Assembly: GCA_937958675.1 (NCBI GenBank) | Contig: CALGND010000031.1 | Location: 1 to 64,000, forward strand | Direction of reading: 5' to 3' | From: an uncultured Granulosicoccaceae bacterium | GTDB taxonomy: Bacteria > Pseudomonadota > Gammaproteobacteria > Granulosicoccales > Granulosicoccaceae | DNA length: 64,000 bases | Shown here: one piece after another, positions 43,421 through 53,300 of the stretch | How positions within the stretch are numbered: the stretch's first letter is position 1 | Layout of the letters: the number at the start of each line of letters is the position of its first letter | Made by a program: the position numbers and the translations under genes | Notes under the pieces: model-generated | Database searches by the model: none | Told to the model about the DNA's origin: nothing | What the model saw: the letters and a program-made list of their open reading frames with translations, nothing else

Positions 43421-45694
43421 CTAGGTATTAGGTTTTTCTTCACTCGCCTCCGAAGCAGCAGCACCTATCGCGCTTTTATCGGCCTCAGACAACTCCGAAT
43501 CTCCAGGTGTCGCATTATCCAATTTAACGCGCACTTCTTTTCGAGCGAACTGAATACCGTTTGCTTCAAAGTCTTTTTGGACACGTTGGAATATTTCTTT
43601 TCGAATCATGAATTGCTTACCCGGTTTTACCATAAACTTACCGCGTAAGACGATACCCACGTCATCGACCTGAACCACACCTTGAGATTTAAACGGGCTA
43701 AAAAAATCATCACCAAACTCGGGGTGTTCTAGTAAGTCGGTTCCAATTTTTTTAAAGATCTTTTTTACCTTTATGAGATCGGTTTCGAATGGCACTGTGA
43801 ATTGCAATTTCATAATCGTCCAATCCCTTGAATAGTTCGTTATTTTTGGGATTTCCCCATAAGGAATGGTATGAATAGGCCCCCGGTGATGGCGCAACTG
43901 CATGGCACGCAGTGAGATTTTTTCAACCGTGCCCATTGTCCCTTCAATATTGACATACTCACCAGCCCTGAACGCATCATCAATTAGGAAAAATAATCCT
44001 GATACGATATCGGCAACCAACTTTTGAGCACCAAAACCGATGGCAAGGCCAACGATACCAGCACCTGCTAATAAGGGCGTTGTATCGACTCCAATATCTC
44101 CAAGCGCGATCAATACCGTCATGATCACAATAGCTGCTTGTACAAACCAAGTGATTAACGGCAAAACTGTTGATAGCCTTGACCCTCCTGGCCCACCTCC
44201 ATCGCCGCCTGGAGTGGCTAACTCGCCGCCGCCACCTGCGGCTGTATGCTCGGCCGCTAATTTTCTATTTAGCCACAGTGTTGCTAACTCCCAACATAGG
44301 TAACCAACTGAAACTATCCCAATAAAACCAACAAACCTTTGAGTCTTTATCGTGCCGATATCAGTAGCGTTCATATTCGCAATATCGACCCCCCAAATCC
44401 AGGTAAGCCAGACCAATACAAACAGCACTACGAGTAAGCGGCCAATTCTTATATAGCTGCGTTTTGTAGATTCGTAAGCATGCTGAGCTAAGGCACCATC
44501 GCCACTTATCGACGGAGTTAAGTGTCGCACCAATCCTCTTACGGCTGTATCCAAAACCGGTGCAAGCAACAGAATAAACATAGTTGAGTATTGAATGCCT
44601 TTAGCGACAAGATGCATTTCTTGCCGGGCTACCAACATCTCCACCAACATCCAGCTACTCGCCACTACTAACAAAGCATAGTAGGGATACATTTTTGCTA
44701 CCGCTTGCTCGGCCGGTGTAGCGTCATCGTCCTTTCCATTAATAATATCGATTAATGTGAATCGTGATTTCCATGCAATAAAGGCGAAATAAAGATGTAT
44801 AAACAAATTAAACACAAATCCGATTTTAGGCTCAATCCCTTCAGCACCGGGCAAAGCCCTTAAATCGATAAAGGACAAGGTAAAGCCGATTGCTATTGCA
44901 ACACCGACTAAATGTCTGTGTAGGAATTTAGCCGATTCATCTGTAGTGTGAATTAATCTTAAATCTGAACGCTGGGGCGCAAATGCAAATTTCAAAACAA
45001 CTGAAAAAAGCCTTGGTATGAGCACCATATTCCATAAGAAATGATGGGTAAAATAGTGAGCACTAGGATCAACTAGTTGCTTTATCACAAATTGCGAAAC
45101 AAGAATAAATGCTATCAAACCAGACAGATCAAGAATGAAACGCCGAAACAGTAATTTCAAAGTCTCTACCAAGGAATGATCGGAAGAGGCTTCAACGACT
45201 GTTGATCGCCAATTTAATGTCAACTGCCTAACTAGAAATTCAACTAAAAAGCCAGCAGCAATGGCGACACAAAATATACCAATAAGCTTTATCAAACCTC
45301 CAGGCCCGAGACTACTGATAAACACGCCGACCAATGCGATAAATCCCGAGATCATATTTGGAATGTTATTGACTGCATCACCCACAGAAATAGGGATGTA
45401 AGTTGTAATGAGACTAAAAAGGCTCACCTCCCCCGCGGCCTGCTCTGTATTCTGTTTTTCAGCAACAGCATCCAATTGCTGCAATAACAGATCTCTGACC
45501 TCGTTGTCTGACAAGCGGGAAACCAACGCTCTCACCGCTTCCGGATTTTCAATAGCGGATAGCTCGGCAGTTGTTTGATCGTTATCTGATGACAGGGACA
45601 GTTGTTGAGCCTTGGCGTCAACGTTTGCTCCAAACAACATCACCACACCAAGCAATATTGCAACAAGTTTTATGTTCAATCGAAAGTGCTTCAT
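43421..45694 (-). CDS. Large MscS-family mechanosensitive channel
   Basis: 757 residues. A signal peptide (about 1-30) and a helical periplasmic region are followed by about ten membrane helices, then the MscS core: the pore helix AGAGIVGLAIGFGAQKLVADIV, the beta domain GEYVNIEGTMGTVEKISLRA with HTIPYGEIPKITNYSRDW, and a cytoplasmic vestibule. A Gly-rich loop (GGGGELATPGGDGGGPGGS, about 495-513) precedes the last helices. The length places it among MscK/YbdG-like long MscS proteins. It is in the operon between the GNAT gene (32 bp) and the ABC-like gene. Confidence 0.9.
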   Translation of the reverse strand: MKHFRLNIKLVAILLGVVMLFGANVDAKAQQLSLSSDNDQTTAELSAIENPEAVRALVSRLSDNEVRDLLLQQLDAVAEKQNTEQAAGEVSLFSLITTYIPISVGDAVNNIPNMISGFIALVGVFISSLGPGGLIKLIGIFCVAIAAGFLVEFLVRQLTLNWRSTVVEASSDHSLVETLKLLFRRFILDLSGLIAFILVSQFVIKQLVDPSAHYFTHHFLWNMVLIPRLFSVVLKFAFAPQRSDLRLIHTTDESAKFLHRHLVGVAIAIGFTLSFIDLRALPGAEGIEPKIGFVFNLFIHLYFAFIAWKSRFTLIDIINGKDDDATPAEQAVAKMYPYYALLVVASSWMLVEMLVARQEMHLVAKGIQYSTMFILLLAPVLDTAVRGLVRHLTPSISGDGALAQHAYESTKRSYIRIGRLLVVLFVLVWLTWIWGVDIANMNATDIGTIKTQRFVGFIGIVSVGYLCWELATLWLNRKLAAEHTAAGGGGELATPGGDGGGPGGSRLSTVLPLITWFVQAAIVIMTVLIALGDIGVDTTPLLAGAGIVGLAIGFGAQKLVADIVSGLFFLIDDAFRAGEYVNIEGTMGTVEKISLRAMQLRHHRGPIHTIPYGEIPKITNYSRDWTIMKLQFTVPFETDLIKVKKIFKKIGTDLLEHPEFGDDFFSPFKSQGVVQVDDVGIVLRGKFMVKPGKQFMIRKEIFQRVQKDFEANGIQFARKEVRVKLDNATPGDSELSEADKSAIGAAASEASEEKPNT

Positions 45695-45726
45695 TTTTAA
45701 CCTTCTTATTTTTTCAATTGATCGAT

Positions 45727-46602
45727 CTAGTCAAGCTTCAGATCTAATAACTGTAACTCACTATACAGGTGGTCTATTTCATGCGGCACCACACGTTTGC
45801 TCACGTAGTATCGGGCTACAGGTAAAGGTTCAGCAGCCATGCCTATTGGCGGCTGAGTAACAAACCGTGCATCAGCAGCCAATACGGCCGGTGTATCTGG
45901 CAGAAGGTGATCAGCCAGCGCCTGTGCGCAGTTAACGAAAAGCGCTTGATCACTGGCATGCATTAAGTCATACCAGAGTATGTCAGAATCTTTTCGCTTA
46001 ATCGAGAAAAACAATAGCGATTGCTGCCCATCAAGCTCAAGTAATATAGGCACTAACGAATACGGGCGCATATCATCGATCAGTTTTTGCTGATGCAACT
46101 CAATACGTTCACTGATGGCCACGGTGTCAGAGATAACAACAATACCAACACTCGATTGATTGCTCTTGCGCCAGATATAGCGCTGATCTTCAAGCACCTT
46201 AAAACCTAGTGACTCCACTATACCCAATGGTTTTTTTGAGTTAGTCAGCGTGGCATAGGTAAGCGTAGGATCTGCGATACATGAAATCAGCATATCCCGG
46301 CCGAGCCCTTGTCCACGCAACGATTTATCCAAGTACCAAGAGCTCATGCTAACAATGCGCTCTTGACGAAGCTGGTTTGCCGGGCCAAGCATACGATCGG
46401 CATAGACCATTCCGCAATAACCCAACACCAGCCCATCAGCTTCAACAACACGTCCAAAATCAGGCTTGCTATCAAGCCATTGATAATCGATAAGCCTACG
46501 CCAATAATCAACCGGAATCCGATTGTTCATTTTGGTGTGCAATAGTTGGCAGATAGCATCAGCGTCAGTGTGCTCTGCGTTTCTAACAAAGGCTTTACTC
46601 AT
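45727..46602 (-). CDS. GNAT-family acetyltransferase
   Basis: About 291 residues. The N-terminal half is a GNAT domain: VRNAEHTDADAICQLLH, then DGLVLGYCGMVY, and the acetyl-CoA-binding DKSLRGQGLGRDML (R/Q-x-x-G-x-G/A). The C-terminal half (about 150-291) is uncharacterised. I chose the start at 46602, which overlaps the deacetylase stop as ATGA. In the glycan operon it may acylate an amino sugar exposed by the NodB-type enzyme, but that is inference. Confidence 0.8.
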   Translation of the reverse strand: MSKAFVRNAEHTDADAICQLLHTKMNNRIPVDYWRRLIDYQWLDSKPDFGRVVEADGLVLGYCGMVYADRMLGPANQLRQERIVSMSSWYLDKSLRGQGLGRDMLISCIADPTLTYATLTNSKKPLGIVESLGFKVLEDQRYIWRKSNQSSVGIVVISDTVAISERIELHQQKLIDDMRPYSLVPILLELDGQQSLLFFSIKRKDSDILWYDLMHASDQALFVNCAQALADHLLPDTPAVLAADARFVTQPPIGMAAEPLPVARYYVSKRVVPHEIDHLYSELQLLDLKLD

Positions 46603-47420
46603 GCTGCAAACAAGTCCTCGGGTGAGCGCCATTGTGCAGCGTCATGATGATTGATCAACGTCACAAGGCGGGCACAAAACTCCCAAGCCGCGGCATCCAG
46701 ATCAATATGGTGAGTCAAAAAACCGGTGGCTTCATCTGCGTCGACTGTGCCATTGCGCCGCGCCTCTAAGTGCTCTACCAATTGCGCGATGACTTTACCG
46801 CTGCCTCTAAAATGAGGCTTAGGCTTCCACTTTATTGGATCGCAATGAGCGTTAGTGATCATCAAGCCTGGCGCAGGAGAAACAGTTGAACGAGGGCCAA
46901 ATGCCGACACACCTATATAGCCCCGTGCAGCGATAGCTTGCATCAGTTCGGGTGCAATACGATTCCAAGGCGGAACAACAACAGGCAAAAACTGTGATTG
47001 GAAGTGTTTCTCCAAGCACGTATGGCCTACATCAAGATCAGCTATGACTGCATCGATCCCACGGTGTAATCCAAGCTCCCAAGCACCCAAGCCTTGCCCT
47101 CTTGGCGCATGGTTAATATGAGCATAACCATGCTGTGCCACATGAACATGCGCTGCCTGCGAAAGCGAAGACACCAATGTGGACTGCAAACGTTTTGGAA
47201 TGACCGCGAGTAGAAGCCCAGTAGACTTTGTGGTCTCAATAAGCTGATCAAGCTTGGGGCCAGGTGCAACAGCGTCATCATCACGCCACCAGAAGCTAGC
47301 GATACGCCCGCCTGATAACCAAGCATCCAGCTCAGCTTCAAGCCGCGCCCAATTGCTTTCATCGCCTGTAAAACGAGTATCCATGGGTTTAATTATGTCA
47401 TCAGTTGGCGACTTAAACAT
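46599..47420 (-). CDS. NodB-type polysaccharide deacetylase, copy 1
   Basis: A 273-residue deacetylase-like protein with all motifs in place: FWWRDDDAVAP (metal/catalytic Asp pair), QHGYAHINH (His-x3-His), VVPPWNRI and, near the C-terminus, LTHHIDLD. There is no signal peptide, so it would act in the cytoplasm on a soluble or lipid-linked sugar. A start at Met13 (47384) would match the paralogue at 58215 better. It overlaps the upstream glycosyltransferase gene. Confidence 0.8.
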   Translation of the reverse strand: MFKSPTDDIIKPMDTRFTGDESNWARLEAELDAWLSGGRIASFWWRDDDAVAPGPKLDQLIETTKSTGLLLAVIPKRLQSTLVSSLSQAAHVHVAQHGYAHINHAPRGQGLGAWELGLHRGIDAVIADLDVGHTCLEKHFQSQFLPVVVPPWNRIAPELMQAIAARGYIGVSAFGPRSTVSPAPGLMITNAHCDPIKWKPKPHFRGSGKVIAQLVEHLEARRNGTVDADEATGFLTHHIDLDAAAWEFCARLVTLINHHDAAQWRSPEDLFAA

Positions 47421-48606
47421 TCAAGCCATTAAACTTAGCCAGATCGAGCAACACCTGAGCAGTGCCCGCTGCGCCATCGCAATTGATCAAAGAAGATTGC
47501 TGAGGTGTTTCCTGTGCCAAGCTTGTGCGAATGATTGACGCTAATTTTTCCCCTGACGAGACCTTGGTCGATAATACGTCATCGGGCACTACCGTAGCCA
47601 GCCCGCGCTGTTCTAAACTGACCGCTCTATCCGATTGCTCGGTTTCGCCATGCGAACTGAACGGTAAGAGCAATGCACGGCATTTCGCCTGCAGCACGTC
47701 GCTAACTGTATTGTAGCCCGACTGGGATATAGAGAGTGCAGCTGTAGCCAGCAAGCCAGTGAAGTCGGATCTGAATCGCTCAATGGTGACATTGGCAGGA
47801 GCCTTACTACGCAGTGCGTCGTATTCCTGCTGAGGTAAGTACGGGCCAGTGATGACACACCATGATTCAACGTCTGGTAACAGCATTGCAGCCTGTATCG
47901 ACGCATGCAATAAATCTGACCCCACTGCACCACCGCCAGCAGAGACAACAATAGTAAAGGCCTCCGACGACACCTGCGGGGGCGGCCCACACACCAAACC
48001 GGTATAAGCAATTTTATCAGCGATTGCTTTTGCCATTGGAAACGAATCATCAAGCTGTGCAAATTTTGGATCGCCGTGAACTAAAACTTTGTCGAAGTAT
48101 AAATTGATAAGCTTTGCGGTCTCTTCATCTCTACCCGCTTTGCTACGCCTTTGCAACACATCGCGAATCGACGTCACTAGCAATGGCTTTGGCAAGCTAA
48201 TTTGTATTGCTTCGATAAGAGGCAGAAGCTCAAAGCGTAGCTGGCGCCGACCAAAGGGATAGGCTTCTAACATCACTATATCTGGACGACATCTGGCGTA
48301 GGCTTCCAATAAGTGTATGCGACGATTCTCCTTGAATACGTCGTCAACCACTTGGCCGTCACTATCCACCAAGGCACTAAAATTGCCATCACGCACAGCC
48401 AGAGAAGGCAACGCAATTTGATCCACACCTGATGATTCAAAGCCTGCGACAGGTAGCCCACCAGTGACTAAGGTCACTTGAATCCCGTTTGCATGCAACG
48501 CCAAGGCAATTCGACGAGCCCTCATTAAGTGCCCAATGCCCAGCAGATGCTGAACATAGAACATGACACGTAGCTGCCGAGCCTCAGCCATTAGCCTCGA
48601 TTCCAT
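47413..48606 (-). CDS. MurG-like GT-B glycosyltransferase, copy 1
   Basis: 397 residues with an N-terminal half starting FYVQHLLGIGHLMRARRIALAL (nucleotide-sugar-fold Gly loop with GxGH) and a GT28-like C-terminal half: IVVSAGGGAVGSDLL, then SISQSGYNTVSDVLQ, the donor-binding loop of MurG-type enzymes. The nearest class is the MurG/glycosyltransferase 28 group; the donor sugar is unknown. It resembles the gene at 49844 in plan and likely derives from an old duplication. It overlaps its upstream neighbour by 16 bp. Confidence 0.8.
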   Translation of the reverse strand: MESRLMAEARQLRVMFYVQHLLGIGHLMRARRIALALHANGIQVTLVTGGLPVAGFESSGVDQIALPSLAVRDGNFSALVDSDGQVVDDVFKENRRIHLLEAYARCRPDIVMLEAYPFGRRQLRFELLPLIEAIQISLPKPLLVTSIRDVLQRRSKAGRDEETAKLINLYFDKVLVHGDPKFAQLDDSFPMAKAIADKIAYTGLVCGPPPQVSSEAFTIVVSAGGGAVGSDLLHASIQAAMLLPDVESWCVITGPYLPQQEYDALRSKAPANVTIERFRSDFTGLLATAALSISQSGYNTVSDVLQAKCRALLLPFSSHGETEQSDRAVSLEQRGLATVVPDDVLSTKVSSGEKLASIIRTSLAQETPQQSSLINCDGAAGTAQVLLDLAKFNGLNV

Positions 48607-49814
48607 TGCTGTTCAAACAAGCCAAGCAATTGAGCAATGCTGGTGTGGTAGTCGAAAGCGCTTCTCACTTTTTCCTGCGCCATCTTGCCTAACTGATCGC
48701 GCAACTCGGGTGACTCGATAGCTTGTACCAAAGCAGCGGCAAACCGATCAGGGTCTTCAGGATCGACTATCAGTCCATTATGGTCATCAAAAAATTCAGG
48801 GATTCCCGATATCTTCGTAGAGACGCATGTCATCCCTTGGCTCGCCGCTTCTAACAACACATTAGGCAAACCATCTCTATCCCCATCCGCTGTGACCCTG
48901 CACGCCAAGGCAAACACGTCAGCCTTCTGATAGTTAGCCAAAACTTCAGTTTGGTTAATTGCACCCAACCACGCTATCCGATCTTCAATGAGCAATTGCT
49001 TGGCAAGCGCTTGTAGTTTTAGCAACTCTGTTCCTCCGCCAATATGGACAAAACGCCACTGCAAAGACTCATGTAGCGCGGCTAGCGCTCTTAAAAGAAT
49101 ATCAAAACCCTTTTTTTCGACCGCACGCCCCACGCTAAGAATAACAATGGGGTTATCAACATCCAGCCCGACATTACTGGATTTGGCTCGATCAAACGGC
49201 GGGAAACGCGACAGATCCAGCCCGTGATAACTCAGATGAACACCGGATGCATCCGCGGCAAGTGACTGCAAATGCTGATGGCCGAAACGAGTACAGGTGA
49301 CGGCCCACTGAGCATGCCTTAGTTTTTCCCGTAACTCCCAATCAGGTGAAGTCCAGATATCCTTGGCGTGCGCAGAGACAGTCCATGGAATGCCTTTTAT
49401 GATGCTGGTATAAGCAGTTACCGAAGCAGGTGTATGGATAAAATGGGCATGCAACCACTGGGCACCTTCAGGCCATTCAGAGGCAAGCACTGCAGCTTGG
49501 GCAAAGCGCCTGATTCGATTACGGCTACGATCACGTGCAAGATCTTTCGAAAACTGCTTACACGCCCTAGCAAAGCCAGGCATTCTCAAACTGCCGATCA
49601 GCCCACGTAATACGCGCAGCGGTGATTGATGAATATATTCAGGTAGGTAAATCACTCCAGCCTGGATTTCATCATGAACAGCATGATGCGCGCTATCAGT
49701 GGGATGTCGTAATGAGGCTATTACCAGCTCGATTCCAGCTTTTTCAAGGCCTAGGAGCTCTTGTGCAATAAACGTTTCTGAAAGCCGCGGATACCCTTTT
49801 AATACAACAACCAA
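48591..49814 (-). CDS. GT4-family glycosyltransferase
   Basis: 407 residues, GT-B fold. The N-terminal KGYPRLSETFIAQELLGLEKAG is typical of GT4 enzymes in exopolysaccharide loci; ILSVGRAVEKKGFDILLRALA and the E-x7-E region GDRDGLPNVLLEAASQGMTCVST complete the donor site. The start is TTG at 49814; no better codon exists before the frame meets the previous stop, and there is no clear ribosome-binding site. Confidence 0.88.
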   Translation of the reverse strand: MVVVLKGYPRLSETFIAQELLGLEKAGIELVIASLRHPTDSAHHAVHDEIQAGVIYLPEYIHQSPLRVLRGLIGSLRMPGFARACKQFSKDLARDRSRNRIRRFAQAAVLASEWPEGAQWLHAHFIHTPASVTAYTSIIKGIPWTVSAHAKDIWTSPDWELREKLRHAQWAVTCTRFGHQHLQSLAADASGVHLSYHGLDLSRFPPFDRAKSSNVGLDVDNPIVILSVGRAVEKKGFDILLRALAALHESLQWRFVHIGGGTELLKLQALAKQLLIEDRIAWLGAINQTEVLANYQKADVFALACRVTADGDRDGLPNVLLEAASQGMTCVSTKISGIPEFFDDHNGLIVDPEDPDRFAAALVQAIESPELRDQLGKMAQEKVRSAFDYHTSIAQLLGLFEQQWNRG

Positions 49815-49843
49815 CTTGCGACGAATGGGTTGTTCTTGCTGAC

Positions 49844-51112
49844 TTAGGTGGATGACACTTTCGCCTTCGGATTGCTTTGTGGTAAAGCTCCGTTTGTGAA
49901 AATATTACCAATAATCTGCGACACATTATCGAGCCCGTTCAATTCGATATTTCCCGCTCTCTCTGATGGTTTTGGCGTATCAGGAAGTGCTTTTAATGCT
50001 GCACTCATTTTTACCGGATTCTCAGCATCTTCTGGAAGAAGCATTTCAACCATACCTAGCTTCATCGCTCTTTCAGTGCGAATAAGTTGTTCTTCACGCG
50101 GGATGATTCGTGGAACAATCAATGCAGGTTTGTCGAAGGACAAGATTTCACAAAACGTGTTGTAACCACCCATCGAAACAACCGCTTTGGCACCGGCTAT
50201 CAATTCTTCCATACGGGAATCAAAATCAATGACCTCAACATTATCTAAGTCTGCACTTTTTGCAAGAAACTCACTGCGCTCTTTACCTGGCATGTAAGGC
50301 CCGAGCACAATAAGCGTTTTATGCACAAGGCTAGCATCATGCTCGTAAGCTGCCATAACTCCTCGGACCAGTGCCACGCCATCGCCCCCACCGCCGGGGG
50401 TAATAAGAATGTAATCGCCCTGCTGTTTATGCGTAGATAAACCATCTTGCATTGCTTGGGCTTCGCGTTTTAAAAAACCAACGAACGTTATTCTGTCGCG
50501 CATGGCTTGTGGAATATCCAGCCCAATCATAGGATTGTAGAAATTCTCTGGCCCATAGACCCATATATGATCATAGGTTTTATTGATCTTGGGTATCAGC
50601 GCTTTTCGCTTCCACTCAGCCGCTAAGAGATGCGGGGAATCCATAACATCGCGCAAGCCCAATATAAGGGTTGTTTTTCGTGATTTTAAAAATTTAAGGG
50701 TGTCACTTATTTCACCCTGAAGCCCCATGGGCTCTTTATCAACAATAAAAATATCAGGTTTAAACGACTCAGCAGTGTGACGTATGATCGACTCACGCAT
50801 TCTGATCGTTTCGCCCAGATCAATGTGCTGGTCTAGCGATGTGTATTCTCCACTACGCAGTTTTATAACACTGGGTATCTTGACAAAGTCGACACGGGCT
50901 CGAAAATCAAAAGCACCGGCTATCGCCGCACCAGAGATAATGAGGACGCTCAGGCCACTGAAATTTTCAACCAAGGAATGCGCTATGGCACGACAGCGAC
51001 GTAAATGGCCCAGCCCAAATGTGTCATGGCTGTACATAAGGATTCGCTTGTCGCCTAGCTGATTGATCGAACCTAGACTGTTTGTATCCGCTTCATCCAC
51101 CTTAATCACCAT
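49844..51112 (-). CDS. MurG-like GT-B glycosyltransferase, copy 2
   Basis: 422 residues. It begins ILMYSHDTFGLGHLRRCRAIAHSL, the same GxGH loop as copy 1. ILITPGGGGDGVALVRGV and AVVSMGGYNTFCEILSFDKPALIVPR form the C-terminal donor site. EPMGLQGEI near 130 may contact the acceptor. It starts 15 bp after the importer permease gene, so transport and glycosylation share a transcript. Confidence 0.82.
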   Translation of the reverse strand: MVIKVDEADTNSLGSINQLGDKRILMYSHDTFGLGHLRRCRAIAHSLVENFSGLSVLIISGAAIAGAFDFRARVDFVKIPSVIKLRSGEYTSLDQHIDLGETIRMRESIIRHTAESFKPDIFIVDKEPMGLQGEISDTLKFLKSRKTTLILGLRDVMDSPHLLAAEWKRKALIPKINKTYDHIWVYGPENFYNPMIGLDIPQAMRDRITFVGFLKREAQAMQDGLSTHKQQGDYILITPGGGGDGVALVRGVMAAYEHDASLVHKTLIVLGPYMPGKERSEFLAKSADLDNVEVIDFDSRMEELIAGAKAVVSMGGYNTFCEILSFDKPALIVPRIIPREEQLIRTERAMKLGMVEMLLPEDAENPVKMSAALKALPDTPKPSERAGNIELNGLDNVSQIIGNIFTNGALPQSNPKAKVSST

Positions 51113-51127
51113 ACTCGCCGCACATCT

Positions 51128-52303
51128 TTACTTATATGGATCGGCAGCATCACGCAAACCGTCTCCAAGAAAGTTAAAAGCCAAGATAACCAGAATAACC
51201 GGCACGACAGGAAACAAAAGCCATGGGTACAAAGCGATGATATTGATACTTCGCGCCTCTGTTAAAAGAATGCCCCAGCTAGTGATCGGAGGACGTAATC
51301 CAATGCCCAAAAAGCTCAACGCTGTCTCACCAAGAATCATGGCAGGCACAGTTAGTGTTGCACTGGCTATTAAGTGCGACATAAACCCCGGAACTAAATG
51401 CCGACCAATCACGCGCTTGCTACTAGCGCCAAGTAACTCCGCCGCAACAACGTAGTCTTCTTCGCGTAGCGATAGAAGCTTGGATCGCACCGCTCTTGCT
51501 AGCCCTGTCCAATCCAGCAAACTCAGAATGACAGTGATACCGACATACACTAAAAGCGGGCTCCATGTTAAGGGAATTATCGTGGCGAGCGCCATCCATA
51601 ATGGAATACTTGGAATCGATTGCAATACTTCTGTGATGCGTTGAACCAGCATGTCAAATACGCCACCACGGTAGCCCGCAATGCCGCCAATAACAATGCC
51701 AAGAACAAAACTTAACAACACACCAAAGATACCTATCGTTAAGGATATTCTCGCCCCGTATATCGTTCGCGATAATACGTCTCGCCCCAGACGATCCGTA
51801 CCAAGCAGAAACAGTTGCCCATCTGTTGCTGGACAGATCAAATGAAAATTGGTTTCAATCAAGCTCCAAAATTTATAGCTATCCCCGCGGCAGAAAAACC
51901 TTAATGGTTGAATATCATCTAGATTGTCTGTGTAGTTACGACGAAGTGTAGTCATATCGAGCGTCATCGTTTGCCCATATACGTAGGGGCGAACCAAACT
52001 GCCGTCACGAGTAAAATGAACGGAAATTGGCGGCGCGTAGATAGATTCAGTGTGGCGAGTATGCAAATTATAGGGCGCTAGAAATTCGCTAAACAGAATT
52101 GATAGATACACCAACAACAAAAAAATGCCCGACACCAATGCAAGCTTATGTTGACGGAAGTACCACCACATAAGCTGCATTTGTGAGGCATGTGCCATGG
52201 GGCCTGCCACAGCGGCATCGTTCTCAATACTTGTAGGGTCGTAAGCGGCCTCCGACACATAGTGTTCAAGCGGTGCACCGGATTCAGGCAACGGCGATTT
52301 CAT
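51128..52303 (-). CDS. Peptide-type ABC importer permease (OppC/YejE-like)
   Basis: 391 residues, with an N-terminal cytoplasmic stretch, one helix, a periplasmic loop of about 130 residues, then the five-helix permease core with the coupling motif SKLLSLREEDYVVAAELLGASSKRVI (EAA loop). The tail AFNFLGDGLRDAADP is typical of OppC-class proteins. The extra-long periplasmic loop matches YejE. It overlaps the OppB-like gene by four bases. Confidence 0.9.
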   Translation of the reverse strand: MKSPLPESGAPLEHYVSEAAYDPTSIENDAAVAGPMAHASQMQLMWWYFRQHKLALVSGIFLLLVYLSILFSEFLAPYNLHTRHTESIYAPPISVHFTRDGSLVRPYVYGQTMTLDMTTLRRNYTDNLDDIQPLRFFCRGDSYKFWSLIETNFHLICPATDGQLFLLGTDRLGRDVLSRTIYGARISLTIGIFGVLLSFVLGIVIGGIAGYRGGVFDMLVQRITEVLQSIPSIPLWMALATIIPLTWSPLLVYVGITVILSLLDWTGLARAVRSKLLSLREEDYVVAAELLGASSKRVIGRHLVPGFMSHLIASATLTVPAMILGETALSFLGIGLRPPITSWGILLTEARSINIIALYPWLLFPVVPVILVILAFNFLGDGLRDAADPYK

Positions 52304-53298
52304 CGATGTCGCCCCGCACCAAATCGTATGCGCGGATCCAAAATTGCCAATGCAATATCTGAAACCAACACGCCGATAACCGTCAGGAACGCTAGAAACA
52401 TCAGGAATGACCCAGCTAAATACATATCCTGACTTTGCAGTGCTTTGATCAGCATTGGCCCGGTAGTCTCCAGAGACAACACAATGGCCGTCACTTCTGC
52501 GCCAGAAATAACGGCAGGTAAAATCGAGCCAATATCAGAGATGAAAAAGTTAAGTGCCATGCGAAGTGGATACTTCAGTAACACCTTTCTCGGCTTTAAA
52601 CCTTTTGAACGAGCGGTGATGACGTATTGTTTTTTTAGTTCGTCCAACAGGTTGGCGCGCAAGCGCCTGATCATAGCCGCTGTACCCGCTGTCCCGATAA
52701 TCAGAACCGGGATCCACAAGTGCTCCAGAATGGATACAAATTTTTCCCAAGACATCGGCTGATTAAAATACTCGCGATCCATCAAATGGCCGATCGAGGT
52801 ACCGAACCAAACATTGGCCAGATACATCATCACCAGGGCCAATATGAAGTTAGGCACCGCAATACCTATCATGCCGACGAATGTCAGCCCGTAGTCACCC
52901 CAACTATATTGATGAGTAGCCGAGTAAATTCCGATCGGAAACGCAATCATCCAGGTAAAGGCAATAGTAACGACAGAGACTAATATCGTTAACCAAAGCC
53001 GATCACCTACCACTTCATTAACCGGCAATCGGTATTCAAACGAATAACCAAAATCACCCACGAGCATGCCGCCGAGCCAATGGGCGTAACGAACAATCAT
53101 CGGTTTATCAAAACCGTAACGCTCTTTTAGCATTTCTATTTCGGCCAAGTCTGCGGTTTCACCTAGGGCGCGAAGTTCGGCCACATGACTTTCGAAAAAA
53201 TCCCCCGGCGGTAATTCGATAATGACAAACACCAATGCTGAAATGATCAGCAGGGTTGGGATCATCGTAAGAATGCGCCACAAAATATAACGAAACAT
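52300..53298 (-). CDS. Peptide-type ABC importer permease (OppB/YejB-like)
   Basis: About 332 residues, with six predicted helices. The N-terminus MFRYILWRILTMIPTLLI and the EAA loop RLRANLLDELKKQYVITARSKGL are characteristic of OppB/DppB/YejB. I chose the ATG at 53298; an in-frame TTG at 53322 would overlap the binding-protein gene by 22 bp. Confidence 0.9.
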   Translation of the reverse strand: MFRYILWRILTMIPTLLIISALVFVIIELPPGDFFESHVAELRALGETADLAEIEMLKERYGFDKPMIVRYAHWLGGMLVGDFGYSFEYRLPVNEVVGDRLWLTILVSVVTIAFTWMIAFPIGIYSATHQYSWGDYGLTFVGMIGIAVPNFILALVMMYLANVWFGTSIGHLMDREYFNQPMSWEKFVSILEHLWIPVLIIGTAGTAAMIRRLRANLLDELKKQYVITARSKGLKPRKVLLKYPLRMALNFFISDIGSILPAVISGAEVTAIVLSLETTGPMLIKALQSQDMYLAGSFLMFLAFLTVIGVLVSDIALAILDPRIRFGAGRHR

Positions 53299-53300
53299 AA